Source: Rhodanobacter sp. B05 (lineage in GTDB: Bacteria > Pseudomonadota > Gammaproteobacteria > Xanthomonadales > Rhodanobacteraceae). Taken from it: 64,000 nt of DNA. The first letter of the stretch is position 1. Each line of letters opens with the position of its first letter. The DNA lies in contig NZ_MUNU01000010.1 of the NCBI RefSeq assembly GCF_002001085.1, positions 1-64,000 of the forward strand, written 5' to 3'. This document shows, in pieces, positions 44,413 to 53,264 of this stretch. The position numbers and the translations under genes are program-made. The notes beneath the pieces were generated by a model. It was not told the origin of the DNA. It worked only from the letters and a program-made list of their open reading frames with translations, and did no database searches.

Positions 44413-44997
44413 ATGAACGACGACGATATCGACGCTGACGTCACCGACCGCATGCTGCTGCAACGCATGTCGACGGGTGATCGCGCCGCGCTGAGCGTGC
44501 TCTATCGCAGCTATCACGGCAGGTTGTGCCGCTTCCTGTCCCGCTTGACACGGCGCCCCGACGTCATCGAAGAAGTCATCAATGACTGCTTCTGGGTCGC
44601 CTGGCAGAAAGCCGGCAGCTTCCATGGCGACTCACGTGTTTCCACGTGGCTGATGGGCATTGCCTATCGTTGTGGGCTGAAGGCGCTGCGGCAACACGGT
44701 GACGAGCCGGTCGAAGACGACCCCCGGTCGGAACAGCGCACCCCTGAGCATGATCTGGATGAAGATCGCGAGTTGCGCGACTGGCTGAGCAAGGGGCTCG
44801 ATCATCTGTCCGCGGATCAACGCGTGGTGATCGAACTGGTCTATGGCGTGGGTCATACCCTGGACGATGTTGCCGTCATCATGCAGTGCCCCGTAGGCAC
44901 GGTGAAGGCACGTCTCTTCCACGCGCGCGTCAAGCTGCGCAACGTGCTTCCAGCGCTGGCAGGCAACTCGCCCAAGCACAAGGAGAACGCGCCATGA
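44413..44997 (+). CDS. ECF-family RNA polymerase sigma factor
   Basis: A 194-residue group 4 sigma factor with only regions 2 and 4. Region 2 (about 20-90): ALSVLYRSYHGRLCRFLSRL, DVIEEVINDCFWVAWQ and STWLMGIAYRCGLKAL. Region 4 (about 125-178): LSADQRVVIELVYGVGHTLDDVA and CPVGTVKARLFHARVKLR, the helix-turn-helix for the -35 box. It is probably held by the anti-sigma factor whose gene overlaps it by ATGA. I infer that it reads the six GCAACC-N16-GYACYYAS elements in this window, including its own. Confidence 0.95.
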   Translation: MNDDDIDADVTDRMLLQRMSTGDRAALSVLYRSYHGRLCRFLSRLTRRPDVIEEVINDCFWVAWQKAGSFHGDSRVSTWLMGIAYRCGLKALRQHGDEPVEDDPRSEQRTPEHDLDEDRELRDWLSKGLDHLSADQRVVIELVYGVGHTLDDVAVIMQCPVGTVKARLFHARVKLRNVLPALAGNSPKHKENAP

Positions 44998-45626
44998 CGT
45001 TCCCGAAGCATTCCGGCCGCGACTGCGTCCGTGCCTGGGACACGATGCCCTGGGTACTGCAGAACAGTGCCACGCACGAGCAAGGCGAATGGCTGGAAGG
45101 TCACTTGGCGCAGTGCGAGTCGTGCCGTACCGAATTCGCGCAACAAAGTCGTTTGCGGCAAGCCCTGTCGCTGCCCACGGATATTTCAATCGACGCGAAT
45201 GTCGGATTGAGGCGCTTGCTGGGTCGCCTCGATACGCCGGATGCCGAGGAGGCGCCGTATCGTTCGCGATCGCGAAACTGGCTGAGTCGGGCGCTGGTCG
45301 CCGTGGTGCTGATCCAGGCGCTCAGTATCGGTGCCTTGGGCGTGAAGTTGTGGTCGACCGGCGGCAGTCCTGTGTATCGCACACTCAGTCAAGAGTCCGC
45401 GCCTGCAGCCCCCGGCACAATCCGTGTCGTGCCTGATGCGGCCATGACGGTGGCCGACTGGAACGCACTACTGCATGCCCTTCGATTGCAGGTCGTTGCT
45501 GGTCCCAACGATGTGGGTGCCTACACGGTCGCGCCCACGAGCTCCACCTCAACGACTCATGCGTTGCAGCAGCTGCGCGCCACTCGCGGCATCCGCCTCG
45601 CGGAGCCCGTTGCCGTCACACCATGA
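44994..45626 (+). CDS. Transmembrane zinc-finger-type anti-sigma factor
   Basis: A 210-residue protein. The N-terminal cytoplasmic domain has the ZAS signature HLAQCESC (H-x3-C-x2-C, about residues 37-44). One transmembrane helix follows (ALVAVVLIQALSIGALGVKLW, about 102-122). The periplasmic part (about 125-210) ends with a compact domain: LRLQVVAGPNDVGAYTVAP, then LQQLRATRGIRLAEP. That pattern closely parallels the propeptide-like region of the S8 protease encoded next (GVYCVVFEPPS ... LAKDDRVQLAQP). It overlaps both neighbours by ATGA, so the three are translated together. Confidence 0.87.
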   Translation: MTFPKHSGRDCVRAWDTMPWVLQNSATHEQGEWLEGHLAQCESCRTEFAQQSRLRQALSLPTDISIDANVGLRRLLGRLDTPDAEEAPYRSRSRNWLSRALVAVVLIQALSIGALGVKLWSTGGSPVYRTLSQESAPAAPGTIRVVPDAAMTVADWNALLHALRLQVVAGPNDVGAYTVAPTSSTSTTHALQQLRATRGIRLAEPVAVTP

Positions 45627-46924
45627 AATGCGGCTTCCTCACCCTTGTCGCAGTCGCGGCTTTGAGCGCGTGCGCGTCCTCGCGCCTCATGGCGTCCCCG
45701 GACAGCCACGCCAATCTCGGCCACGCATCGACCACCAGCGTGTCCTCGATGAACAGCCAGCGCGACATCGTGCTGGCTGTCGCCAACCCGCTTGAGTCAC
45801 CCTCCACCAACGCCGGCTCCAGCTTGCTGGGTTACGCCGCACCAAGGTATTACGGCGCGGGTCAGCGCGCGGCCTCCACGCTGGCGGCGTTGAAGAAAAG
45901 TTACGGACTGCGCGAACTCACCGGTTGGCCGATCAAGGCCCTCGGCGTGTACTGCGTCGTGTTCGAGCCACCTTCCGGCATGACCCAGGATGCCTTGCTC
46001 AAGGCGCTCGCCAAGGACGATCGCGTGCAACTTGCGCAGCCACTGAACGAGTATTCCGTCTACTCGGAAGGACCCCGGGCCGCGCACCCGTACAACGATC
46101 CTTACGTCAATCTCCAGCGCGGCTTCGTCGAAACCGACGCCGCCCTCGCGCAAAACATCAGCCAGGGCAATGGAGTACATGTCGCGATCATCGATACAGG
46201 CGTCGACATGACGCATCTCGATCTGCAGGGGCGCATCCGTGATGCGCACAACCTGGTTGATGACGATGCGTCGGCCTTCAATCGCGACAGCCACGGCACG
46301 GAAGTCGCGGGTGTCGTCGCTGCAGATGCCGACAATCATCAGGGGATCGTGGGGATCGCGCCCAAGGCCATACTGAGCGTTTACAAGGCATGCTGGTATC
46401 AGCCGGCTCCAAACGCCGGCGCGCGCTGCAACTCGTTCACCCTCGCCAAAGCGCTGGCGGCAGTTCTTGATACAAATGTCCGTATCATCAATCTGAGCCT
46501 GGGTGGCCCACCAGATCCGCTGCTCAATATGTTGCTTGCCAAGTTGCTGAGCCAGAACCGCATCGTGATCGCGGCGATGCCGCCGGATGGAACCCTCGAC
46601 GGGTTTCCCAACAACGTGCCAGGGGTCATTGTCGTTCGCGTAAATGGCGCATCGACTGCAGCGTCCGGTGTCTTGAGCGCCCCAGGAAACGACATTCTGA
46701 CGACCCAGCCCGGCGGGGGATATGACTTCACTTCCGGATCATCCATGGCTGCCGCGCATGTGAGCGGCATTGCCGCTTTATTGCTGTCCCTCGCACCGAA
46801 TCTGGATGCGCGCACGGTCCATGGTCTTTTGCTACGCAGCAGCAAAGTCTCCGATGGGACGCTCCAGGTAAACGCAGCAGCAGCAGTGACGGCACTCCGC
46901 AGTACACAGAAAGCTACTCCTTGA
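45623..46924 (+). CDS. Subtilisin-like (S8) serine protease lipoprotein
   Basis: A 433-residue protease with a lipobox AALSAC (Cys17), so membrane-anchored on the periplasmic side. About 85-150 form a propeptide-like domain. The triad is complete: Asp191 in VAIIDTGVD, His224 in DSHGTEVAG, Ser374 in SGSSMAAAHVSG. The usual oxyanion-hole segment AAGNxG reads AAMPPDG here, so the Asn is missing; a neighbouring Asp may replace it, as in some convertases, or activity may be reduced. Being translationally coupled to the anti-sigma factor, it is the natural candidate to sense the signal or cut the anti-sigma. Confidence 0.9.
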   Translation: MKCGFLTLVAVAALSACASSRLMASPDSHANLGHASTTSVSSMNSQRDIVLAVANPLESPSTNAGSSLLGYAAPRYYGAGQRAASTLAALKKSYGLRELTGWPIKALGVYCVVFEPPSGMTQDALLKALAKDDRVQLAQPLNEYSVYSEGPRAAHPYNDPYVNLQRGFVETDAALAQNISQGNGVHVAIIDTGVDMTHLDLQGRIRDAHNLVDDDASAFNRDSHGTEVAGVVAADADNHQGIVGIAPKAILSVYKACWYQPAPNAGARCNSFTLAKALAAVLDTNVRIINLSLGGPPDPLLNMLLAKLLSQNRIVIAAMPPDGTLDGFPNNVPGVIVVRVNGASTAASGVLSAPGNDILTTQPGGGYDFTSGSSMAAAHVSGIAALLLSLAPNLDARTVHGLLLRSSKVSDGTLQVNAAAAVTALRSTQKATP

Positions 46925-47412
46925 GCTGAATTGCTCACCTGATGTTGAATTTCGTGGCTCAGACGATTCAACAGGACGCCCACGACGCGGCATCGGCCCG
47001 ATGCCTGATGTAGCTGCCCAACCACCGTTGCATCCGGCTGGTGCACGGGACCGAGTGGGCATGGATGGCGCTGAGATGTCGATGCTTTTCGACACTGGCA
47101 CCAGTGACATCCAGCGCTCCGGCGCCCGAGTCGGCGCCATCGTCATCTCGCGCGCGTATCACCAATTCGCTTCGATCAACTCATGCGCCACCCCGCACTT
47201 CACTGTGAAATGGCGGTTGGCGAGCCTACCCTGTCTCGATCGAGGCCAGTCTGCGTGCAGACGGTTTCCACCCGGATCTCGGCACGGACGTGGTGCATTC
47301 GTCGAAGGGGGCCAAGGCTATGGAATGCTTCGCAAATTCAAAGCTGAAAGTTGCAACATGAAAATGTAGACGTAAGATGTCTGATCGCTGGCTTGCCCAT
47401 GGAAACCACCCT
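46925..47412 (+). other. 488-bp region without a supported gene
   Basis: The space between the S8 protease and the EF-hand gene. A 122-codon open frame (47001-47369) exists but has no signal, no ribosome-binding site and no recognisable composition, and I do not call it. The promoter of the EF-hand gene may lie around 47340-47400, a more AT-rich stretch. No copy of the GCAACC-N16 element was found here. Confidence 0.5.
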
Positions 47413-47736
47413 ATGTCGCGCTTAAAAGTCGTTGTTCTTTCCTTTATCGTCTGCGCCAACTTTTACGTGCCAGCCATGGCGAATACGGGCCTTAATGGAA
47501 TCGTCAGGGCCGTGACCGTGCTGGACACGAATTTCGATATCGCCGACAAAAACCATGACGGTTTGCTGAGCCGGGAAGAAGCCGCCAATGGCAATGTTTC
47601 ATTCATCGCGAAGAACTTCGATGCCATAGATGGCCGGCACCGCGGTCTGGTATCGAAAGACGAGGTACATGACTTCATCAAGAAGTTGCTGATGCGTGAC
47701 CAGCACCCTCCGGCATCGGCATCCACGCAGCGCTGA
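47413..47736 (+). CDS. Small exported EF-hand protein
   Basis: A 107-residue secreted protein. Signal peptide VVVLSFIVCANFYVPAMA, then one canonical calcium loop DKNHDGLLSREEA (ligands at D, N, D, S and E; about residues 50-61) and a second degenerate loop DGRHRGLVSKDEV about 33 residues later, forming the usual EF-hand pair. ATG 47413 places the signal peptide at the N-terminus; an upstream start at 47377 is open but less likely. It may bind calcium in the periplasm or outside the cell. Its place after the sigma/anti-sigma/protease set suggests a link but no shared promoter was seen. Confidence 0.82.
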   Translation: MSRLKVVVLSFIVCANFYVPAMANTGLNGIVRAVTVLDTNFDIADKNHDGLLSREEAANGNVSFIAKNFDAIDGRHRGLVSKDEVHDFIKKLLMRDQHPPASASTQR

Positions 47737-48006
47737 AGGCAGCCCGGTCACACGCTGCAACATGCGAAATCCTTGCTCCCGAAAGAGTACGGCATTTGTC
47801 ATCCAACGCCATTGATATCTGCGCACGATCGAGGCCGGAAAATGCGGCACAGGGTACGGGGCGCATGATCATCGCGCCTTGGCCCAGGGATCGAAGGGGA
47901 AGTCCGCCTGCATCCGCAGGAAGATGGGCATTGCCCTCGAAAGAATGCCGGAGTGGCGCGGCCACGTCATGGTTAAACGCACATGACGAACCAGGGGGAT
48001 GGGAAA

Positions 48007-48083
48007 TGGTGCGCCCGGCGGGATTCGAACCCACGACCACCGCCTTCGGAGGGCGGTACTCTATCCAGCTGAGCTACAGGCGC
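48007..48083 (-). tRNA. tRNA-Arg (anticodon CCG)
   Basis: Minus-strand cloverleaf with encoded CCA end: acceptor GCGCCTG paired with CGGGCGC, D-arm GCTCAGCTGGATAGAGT, anticodon stem CCGCC/GGCGG with loop CTCCGAA giving anticodon CCG (reads CGG), T-arm with GGTTCGAATCC. The 270 bp between the EF-hand gene and this tRNA show nothing recognisable. Confidence 0.97.
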
Positions 48084-48247
48084 ATTGTGTGATCGCACGC
48101 GGGTTGGCCGATGGCTGGCACCGCGGGGAGCGGAAGTATAGCCGAGTTCGCTGCGGTGGGCTGACATGCACGGCTGCCTTGGCGCCGGGGGATTTCGTGC
48201 AAGCCGGGGCGGAGCAATGCTTTTCTTCGAGTGGCTCCCGGGGAGCA

Positions 48248-48370
48248 CTGGCCCCTCACCTCAACCCTCTCCCCGCAGGGGAGAGGAGGCGACGGCAGGC
48301 GGCGCGTCGTTTTGTTGAGGCGCGCGCACCGGCCCCTCATCCCAACCTTCTCCCCGGTGGGGAGAAGGGG
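48248..48370. repeat. Two tandem CCCCTC-type palindromes downstream of tRNA-Arg
   Basis: Two hairpins about 80 bp apart: CCTCTCCCC/GGGGAGAGG (48266-48274 and 48278-48286) and CCTTCTCCCC/GGGGAGAAGG (48346-48355 and 48359-48368), each preceded by GCCCCTCA(C/T). They belong to the same repeat family as 11265-11287. The second lies just past the M61 peptidase stop on its strand and may end that transcript. The rest of the 309-bp gap 48084-48392 shows no gene. Confidence 0.75.
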
Positions 48371-48392
48371 CGAACGCGAAAAGCGCTTTATT

Positions 48393-50294
48393 TCATTGGC
48401 GCGGCTTCAGCAGCTCGGCCAGGGTGTCGGGCCTGCTGGTGTCGCGCACCAGGTGCGGGTACTTCAGGCCGCCGTGGTAGTCGATGCGCACGGTCTTGTA
48501 CTCGTTGAAGTTCTTCACCAGCAGTTCGATGGCCTGGTTGTGGTCTTTCGCCGCGGCAGTGACCGCATCCTTGAGCTCGTCGGCATCGTAGTCGTGGCCG
48601 TTCACCGCGATCACGCTCATGCCGGGCGAGATGCCGACCTTGAACGCGGGGCTGTCCCACAACACGTCGCCGATGCTGCCATCCTTGCTGATCGACAGGC
48701 CCAGTGAATAGGTGAGGTCGGCATGGTGGCGGCGCGCCTCGACCGCCTTCACCGCGTCGGACGGCTGGTCGGTGTAGACCAGCTTCCAGCCGTGCGAAGC
48801 GATGCCGCCGGTCAGCGGGCCATGGCCATCCAGGCGCGTGCGCAGGTAGCCGGCCCAGTCGAACGGGGCGATGTCGTCGAGGGTCTTCACCACGTCCTCG
48901 AAGGTGTAGGTGTCGACATCCCACTTGCCGGGATTGACGCCGAAGAACGCCCTGGCGAAATCGTCGATGGAATGCTTGCCGTGGCTGAGTTCGCGCAACT
49001 TGCCGTCGACGTCCAGCCAGATCAGCTGGCCGGCGGAGTAGTAGTCCTCGCTGCCCTGGTAATTGCGGTACGGCAACGGTGCGCGCTGGGCGATGGTCGG
49101 GTCGTTGGTGGTGTCCTGCACGTTGCGCCAGCTGGCCAGGCCCGGGCGACCGCGGTCGTAGGTCGCGGCCACATAGGCCCACATGTCGTGACTCTGGGCG
49201 GTATCCCACAGGCCCGAACGCTGCGCCATCACGTAGCCCCAGAACTGGGTCTGACCCTCGTACACCCACAGCAGGGTGTCACTCATCGGCACGTTGTAGT
49301 TCGGCGTGTACAGGTCGGCGCCGCGGCGGTACTTGCCGTCCCAGGAATGGTTGAACTCGTGCGAGAACAAGTCGCGGCTCAGCGCGTTTTTCTTCCATTC
49401 GGTGAAGAAATCGGCCGAGGTGCCGTCCTCGCTGGAACGATGGTGCTCAAGGCCGTTGCCGCTCATCTTGTCGCTGAGCGAGACCAGGAAGTCGTAGTGG
49501 TCGTAGTGGTGCGCGCCGTACAGCTTGTACATCTGCTGCACCAGATTGCGGAACGGCTGCAGCTGTTCGGGCTTCACCTCCAGGTACTTCGGGGCATCGG
49601 CGACGATGTCCATGTGCACCGGCGCCTTGGCGCCCGGATCCAGGTCCAGCCGCTTGAAGTACTTGCCGGCATAAATCGGCGAGTCGACCAGGTTTTCGTA
49701 GTCGATCGGCCTGAAGTGGATCGTGTCGCCATCCTTCGATGCCACCTCCAGCGCGGTGCCGGCCTGCCAGCCGGCAGGCAGCTTCACGCTGGCTTCGGTG
49801 TTGATCTGGTTGGCGTAATGGCCGGCCGGGTACAGGGTGACGGCGTTCCACTGCAGGTTGAGCATTTCGGGCGTCATCACCACCCGCCCCTCGCGCCGGT
49901 CCTGCGGCGACAGGAACTGGAATTGCGCTTCCACCTGGGTCGCCCCTTGCGGCACCTCGACGTGGAAGGCGTAGACGTTCAGCGGGTCGCGCTGCCACGC
50001 CAGCGTCTTGCCGTTGGCGGTGATCACCAGGCCGGCCAGCTTGTCGATCGGGCCGGTCGGCGAGTGATTGCCCGGGATCCACTGCGGATACAGCAGGGTC
50101 AGCGGGCCCGGCTTGGCCGGAATCACCTCGTGCACGCGGAAGATGCGATGGGCCAGGTCGGTGGCGTCCACCGTGATCTTCAAGCTGCCCTGGTACGGCA
50201 CATTCTGCGGTGCCGGGACATCGGCAATCGCGCTGAAACTGGCCAGGGCGAAGGCGCTGGCGGCGAGGGCGGCGGCGAGACGGGTGAATTTCAA
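48393..50294 (-). CDS. M61-family metallopeptidase (glycyl aminopeptidase-like)
   Basis: A 633-residue exported zinc peptidase. Signal peptide (KFTRLAAALAASAFALASFS, cleavage near AIADVP), N-terminal beta domain (about 30-200), gluzincin catalytic core with HEFNH (313-317) and the third ligand Glu346 in WVYEGQTQFWG, and a C-terminal PDZ domain (about 520-610, AFKVGISPGMSVIAVNGHDYD). The start is a TTG at 50294, with GGAG 6 nt upstream; it places the signal peptide exactly, while the ATG at 50357 adds 21 unlikely residues. It would trim small peptides in the periplasm. Confidence 0.92.
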   Translation of the reverse strand: MKFTRLAAALAASAFALASFSAIADVPAPQNVPYQGSLKITVDATDLAHRIFRVHEVIPAKPGPLTLLYPQWIPGNHSPTGPIDKLAGLVITANGKTLAWQRDPLNVYAFHVEVPQGATQVEAQFQFLSPQDRREGRVVMTPEMLNLQWNAVTLYPAGHYANQINTEASVKLPAGWQAGTALEVASKDGDTIHFRPIDYENLVDSPIYAGKYFKRLDLDPGAKAPVHMDIVADAPKYLEVKPEQLQPFRNLVQQMYKLYGAHHYDHYDFLVSLSDKMSGNGLEHHRSSEDGTSADFFTEWKKNALSRDLFSHEFNHSWDGKYRRGADLYTPNYNVPMSDTLLWVYEGQTQFWGYVMAQRSGLWDTAQSHDMWAYVAATYDRGRPGLASWRNVQDTTNDPTIAQRAPLPYRNYQGSEDYYSAGQLIWLDVDGKLRELSHGKHSIDDFARAFFGVNPGKWDVDTYTFEDVVKTLDDIAPFDWAGYLRTRLDGHGPLTGGIASHGWKLVYTDQPSDAVKAVEARRHHADLTYSLGLSISKDGSIGDVLWDSPAFKVGISPGMSVIAVNGHDYDADELKDAVTAAAKDHNQAIELLVKNFNEYKTVRIDYHGGLKYPHLVRDTSRPDTLAELLKPRQ

Positions 50295-50564
50295 AAGGGA
50301 CTCCAGAGGAAAGACGAAGGGGCGCCGCGGCGCCGATGACGCTGGTATCGCAGGCATCGGCGACCCCGCCGACGGCCGAAAGGGCGGGCTGGCGCGGACC
50401 TTGCCGCACCACGAAATACCCGGCGGGGTTCCCGATGCTAGTGGGGAGGGCCCGCACGAAACCCCTGCCGAAGGTCATGCCGGGGGCGCCGCGAGCGGCC
50501 GACCAATCAGGCGCGACCTCTTGGCATCTATCGTGCATCACTTGGCCAACATCCCAGCCACCCT

Positions 50565-51665
50565 ATGTGCCGCGCCCGTATGCAAGCCCCGTCCAGCCAC
50601 TGGCAATTACCCGACGACGCGTCGTTTCGCCGCGATTACGCCGGCTACCTGGCGCAGCGCATGGGTCCGATGATCCACGCGCTGATGGTGGTGGCGCTGT
50701 GCTCCTGGCTGATGGGCGTGGTCGTGCGCGGCCTGCTTGGTGCGGGGCCTGCACAGTTGTTCTGGCAGCTGGCTCCGGCGGCGCCGCTGCTGCTGGTGAT
50801 CATCGCCGTCCGGGAATGCCGCGAGCCGCTCACGCTGAGGATGCTCACGCTGTTGTGCGTGGTGTTGCTGGAGATCGGCATCAATCTCACCGGCATCGAC
50901 TACCACGCCGGCAGCGGACACGGGCCCTTGCCCGGCCTGCTTCTGCCGGTGGCATCGTCGGTGATCTGGTTCGGGCGCTGGGACTTTCTGGTGGCGATGG
51001 CTTTGTGCGCGCTCGGCCCGCTGCCCGTGCTGCTGCACACGGACGATGGCGTGCAGGTACTGCAATACGCGGTGTACATGGCGGTTTCGCTGTCGCTGGC
51101 AACCGTCCTGCGCGCCTTCATGGCGCGCACCATGCTGGAGCAATTCAAGCTGGAGCGCCTGCTGCGCGAGCGTGCCGAAACCGACGGCCTCACCGGCCTG
51201 CTGGTACGCAACCGCTTCTTCGATCTGGGCCGCGAGGCGCTGCAGGAAGCCCGTCGCCGGCAGCAGCCCGTATCCATGCTGTTTCTGGATGCCGATCATT
51301 TCAAACGGATCAACGACGAGCATGGCCACGCCGCGGGCGACGCCGCCCTGGTGACGCTGGCCGGACGCCTGCGCGGGCAGGGGCGAAAGGATGACCTGAT
51401 CGGCCGCATCGGCGGCGAGGAATTCGCCATGCTGCTGCCTGGCGTCGACCGCGAGCAGGCGCTGGCACGTGCCGAGCAACTGCGCCTGGCCGTGCGCGGG
51501 AGCCACCATCCGGGCGGCCATCTGAGCGCCAGCATCGGCGTGGCGACCTGCCGTCCGGACTACTTCGACAGTATCGAGGGCCTGCTGGCCCGCGCCGACC
51601 ACGCGATGCGCCAGGCCAAGCGCGACGGCCGCGACCGGGTGGTCACGGCCGTCGCGGCGGGCTGA
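50565..51665 (+). CDS. Membrane-bound diguanylate cyclase (GGDEF)
   Basis: A 366-residue protein that makes cyclic-di-GMP. About 30-195 hold six or so transmembrane helices (MIHALMVVALCSWLMGVVVRG, PAAPLLLVIIAVREC, LLCVVLLEIGINLTG and others) with no known sensor domain. The GGDEF domain follows (about 205-360): ETDGLTGLLVRNRFF, LFLDADHFKRINDEHGHAAGD and the active site GGEEF (283-287). An inhibitory I-site RKDD lies five residues before it, so product feedback is expected. ATG 50580 is an alternative start. It converges on the permease gene with 6 bp between stops. Confidence 0.92.
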   Translation: MCRARMQAPSSHWQLPDDASFRRDYAGYLAQRMGPMIHALMVVALCSWLMGVVVRGLLGAGPAQLFWQLAPAAPLLLVIIAVRECREPLTLRMLTLLCVVLLEIGINLTGIDYHAGSGHGPLPGLLLPVASSVIWFGRWDFLVAMALCALGPLPVLLHTDDGVQVLQYAVYMAVSLSLATVLRAFMARTMLEQFKLERLLRERAETDGLTGLLVRNRFFDLGREALQEARRRQQPVSMLFLDADHFKRINDEHGHAAGDAALVTLAGRLRGQGRKDDLIGRIGGEEFAMLLPGVDREQALARAEQLRLAVRGSHHPGGHLSASIGVATCRPDYFDSIEGLLARADHAMRQAKRDGRDRVVTAVAAG

Positions 51666-51671
51666 ACCGAC

Positions 51672-53183
51672 TCAGGATTTCCCGGCAAGCTCGAGCTTGC
51701 TGTGCCGCATGCCGTAGACGAAGTAGATCACCAGGCCGATCGCCATCCAGATCAAGAAGCGCTCGTAGGTAATCCATGGCAGGCCGTAGATCAGCACGGC
51801 GGAAAACACGATGCCGAGCGGCGCGGTGAACCACACCGCCGGCGTGCGGAAGTTGCGCTGCAGGTCCGGCCGGCGCGCACGCAGCAGCATGATCGAGCCG
51901 CAGATGATGATGAACGCGCTGAGCGTGCCGATGTTCACCAGCTCGGCCACCTCGCCGATCGGCAGCAGGCCGGCGACCAGCGCGGTGAACAGGCCAAGAA
52001 TGATGGTCGGCCGCGCCGGTGTGCCGAAGCGCGGGCTGACCTTGGCGAACCATGCCGGCAGCAGGCCGTCGCGTGCCAGCGCAAACCAGATCCGCGCTGC
52101 GCCCAGCATGAAGGCGAACAGCACGCTGGTGACGCCGACCACCGCGGCGATCGCGATGACGATGCTGAGCCAGTGCAGGCCGATCGATTCGAACGCATCG
52201 GACACCGACGCATCGCCGCCGAGCGTGCTGTACGGCACGATGCCGGTGAGCACCAGCGACACCGCGATGTACAGCACCATCGCGATCGCCAGCGACAGCA
52301 GCACTGCGCGCGGCAGGTCGCGCTGTGGATGCTTGGCCTCTTCCGCCGCCGTGGTCAGCGTGTCGTAGCCGAACACCGCGAAGAACACCACGCTGGCACC
52401 GGTCAGCACGCCCTGCCAGCCGAAGTGGCCGAGCCCGGTGGTGGCATCGACCACGCGCGCGGGAATGAACGGATGCCAGTTCGCGGTGTTGATGTAGAAC
52501 ACACCCACCAGCACCACCAGCAGCACGCCGATCACCTTGATCGTCACCACGGCCGTGTTGAAGCGTGCACCCCATTCAGTGCGCACGGTCAGCAGCACCG
52601 CCACCGCCACCGAGACGCCAGCGGCAATCACGTTGAAACGGTGGCCGTCGCTCGGCGCGGCGATCGCGGTTGCGCCGTGCGTGCCGAACACCTGCTGCAG
52701 GTAGTACTGCATGGTCTGCGCGCTCATGCTCTGCTGCGCCCACTCCGGCAGATGCACGCCGGCGGAGGTCAACAGCACCTGCACATAGCCGGACCAGCCG
52801 ATCGCCACCACCGCGACCACCAGCGCGTATTCCAGCAGCAGATCCCAGCCGATGATCCAGGCGACGAACTCGCCGAGTACCGCATAGCCGTAGGTGTACG
52901 CGCTGCCGGTGACCGGGATCAGCCCGGCGAACTCGGCATAGCACAGCGCCGCACAAGCGCTGCCCAGTCCCGCGATGATGAAGCTGAGCGCGACCGCCGG
53001 CCCCGCATTGGTGGCCGCCTGCTGGCCGGCCAGCACGAAGATGCCGACGCCGATGATGCCACCGATGCCGATCGCGGTGAGCTGCCACAAACCCAGCACG
53101 CGGCGGAAATCCCCCCGTGAACCCACCTCCGCCTGCAACTGCTCGACCGACTTGTGCCGCACCAGGTTGCTGAAGAAACCCAT
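51672..53183 (-). CDS. Amino-acid permease (APC superfamily, CAT-like)
   Basis: A 503-residue cytoplasmic-membrane transporter with about 12-14 helices. Family marks: LWQLTAIGIGGIIGVGIFVLAG in helix 1, AGPAVALSFIIAGLGSACAALCYAEFAGLIPVTGSAYTY in the first third, FFAVFGYDTLTTAAEEAKHPQRDLPRA in the middle. The order fits YfnA/CAT-type cationic or neutral amino-acid carriers. The start at 53183 has a GGAG. A palindrome at 53265-53284, about 80 nt upstream, may be its operator. Confidence 0.92.
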   Translation of the reverse strand: MGFFSNLVRHKSVEQLQAEVGSRGDFRRVLGLWQLTAIGIGGIIGVGIFVLAGQQAATNAGPAVALSFIIAGLGSACAALCYAEFAGLIPVTGSAYTYGYAVLGEFVAWIIGWDLLLEYALVVAVVAIGWSGYVQVLLTSAGVHLPEWAQQSMSAQTMQYYLQQVFGTHGATAIAAPSDGHRFNVIAAGVSVAVAVLLTVRTEWGARFNTAVVTIKVIGVLLVVLVGVFYINTANWHPFIPARVVDATTGLGHFGWQGVLTGASVVFFAVFGYDTLTTAAEEAKHPQRDLPRAVLLSLAIAMVLYIAVSLVLTGIVPYSTLGGDASVSDAFESIGLHWLSIVIAIAAVVGVTSVLFAFMLGAARIWFALARDGLLPAWFAKVSPRFGTPARPTIILGLFTALVAGLLPIGEVAELVNIGTLSAFIIICGSIMLLRARRPDLQRNFRTPAVWFTAPLGIVFSAVLIYGLPWITYERFLIWMAIGLVIYFVYGMRHSKLELAGKS

Positions 53184-53264
53184 ATGGAGCTCCCCTTGGA
53201 ATCGGCGCCCAGCATAGCAAGTCGGACGCGTTTGGCTATACGCGACCTTCTGAATTATCGCGTT

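Noticed and set aside
47001-47369. 122-codon frame between the S8 protease and EF-hand gene
   Set aside because: No ribosome-binding site, no signal or domain, and composition typical of non-coding sequence.
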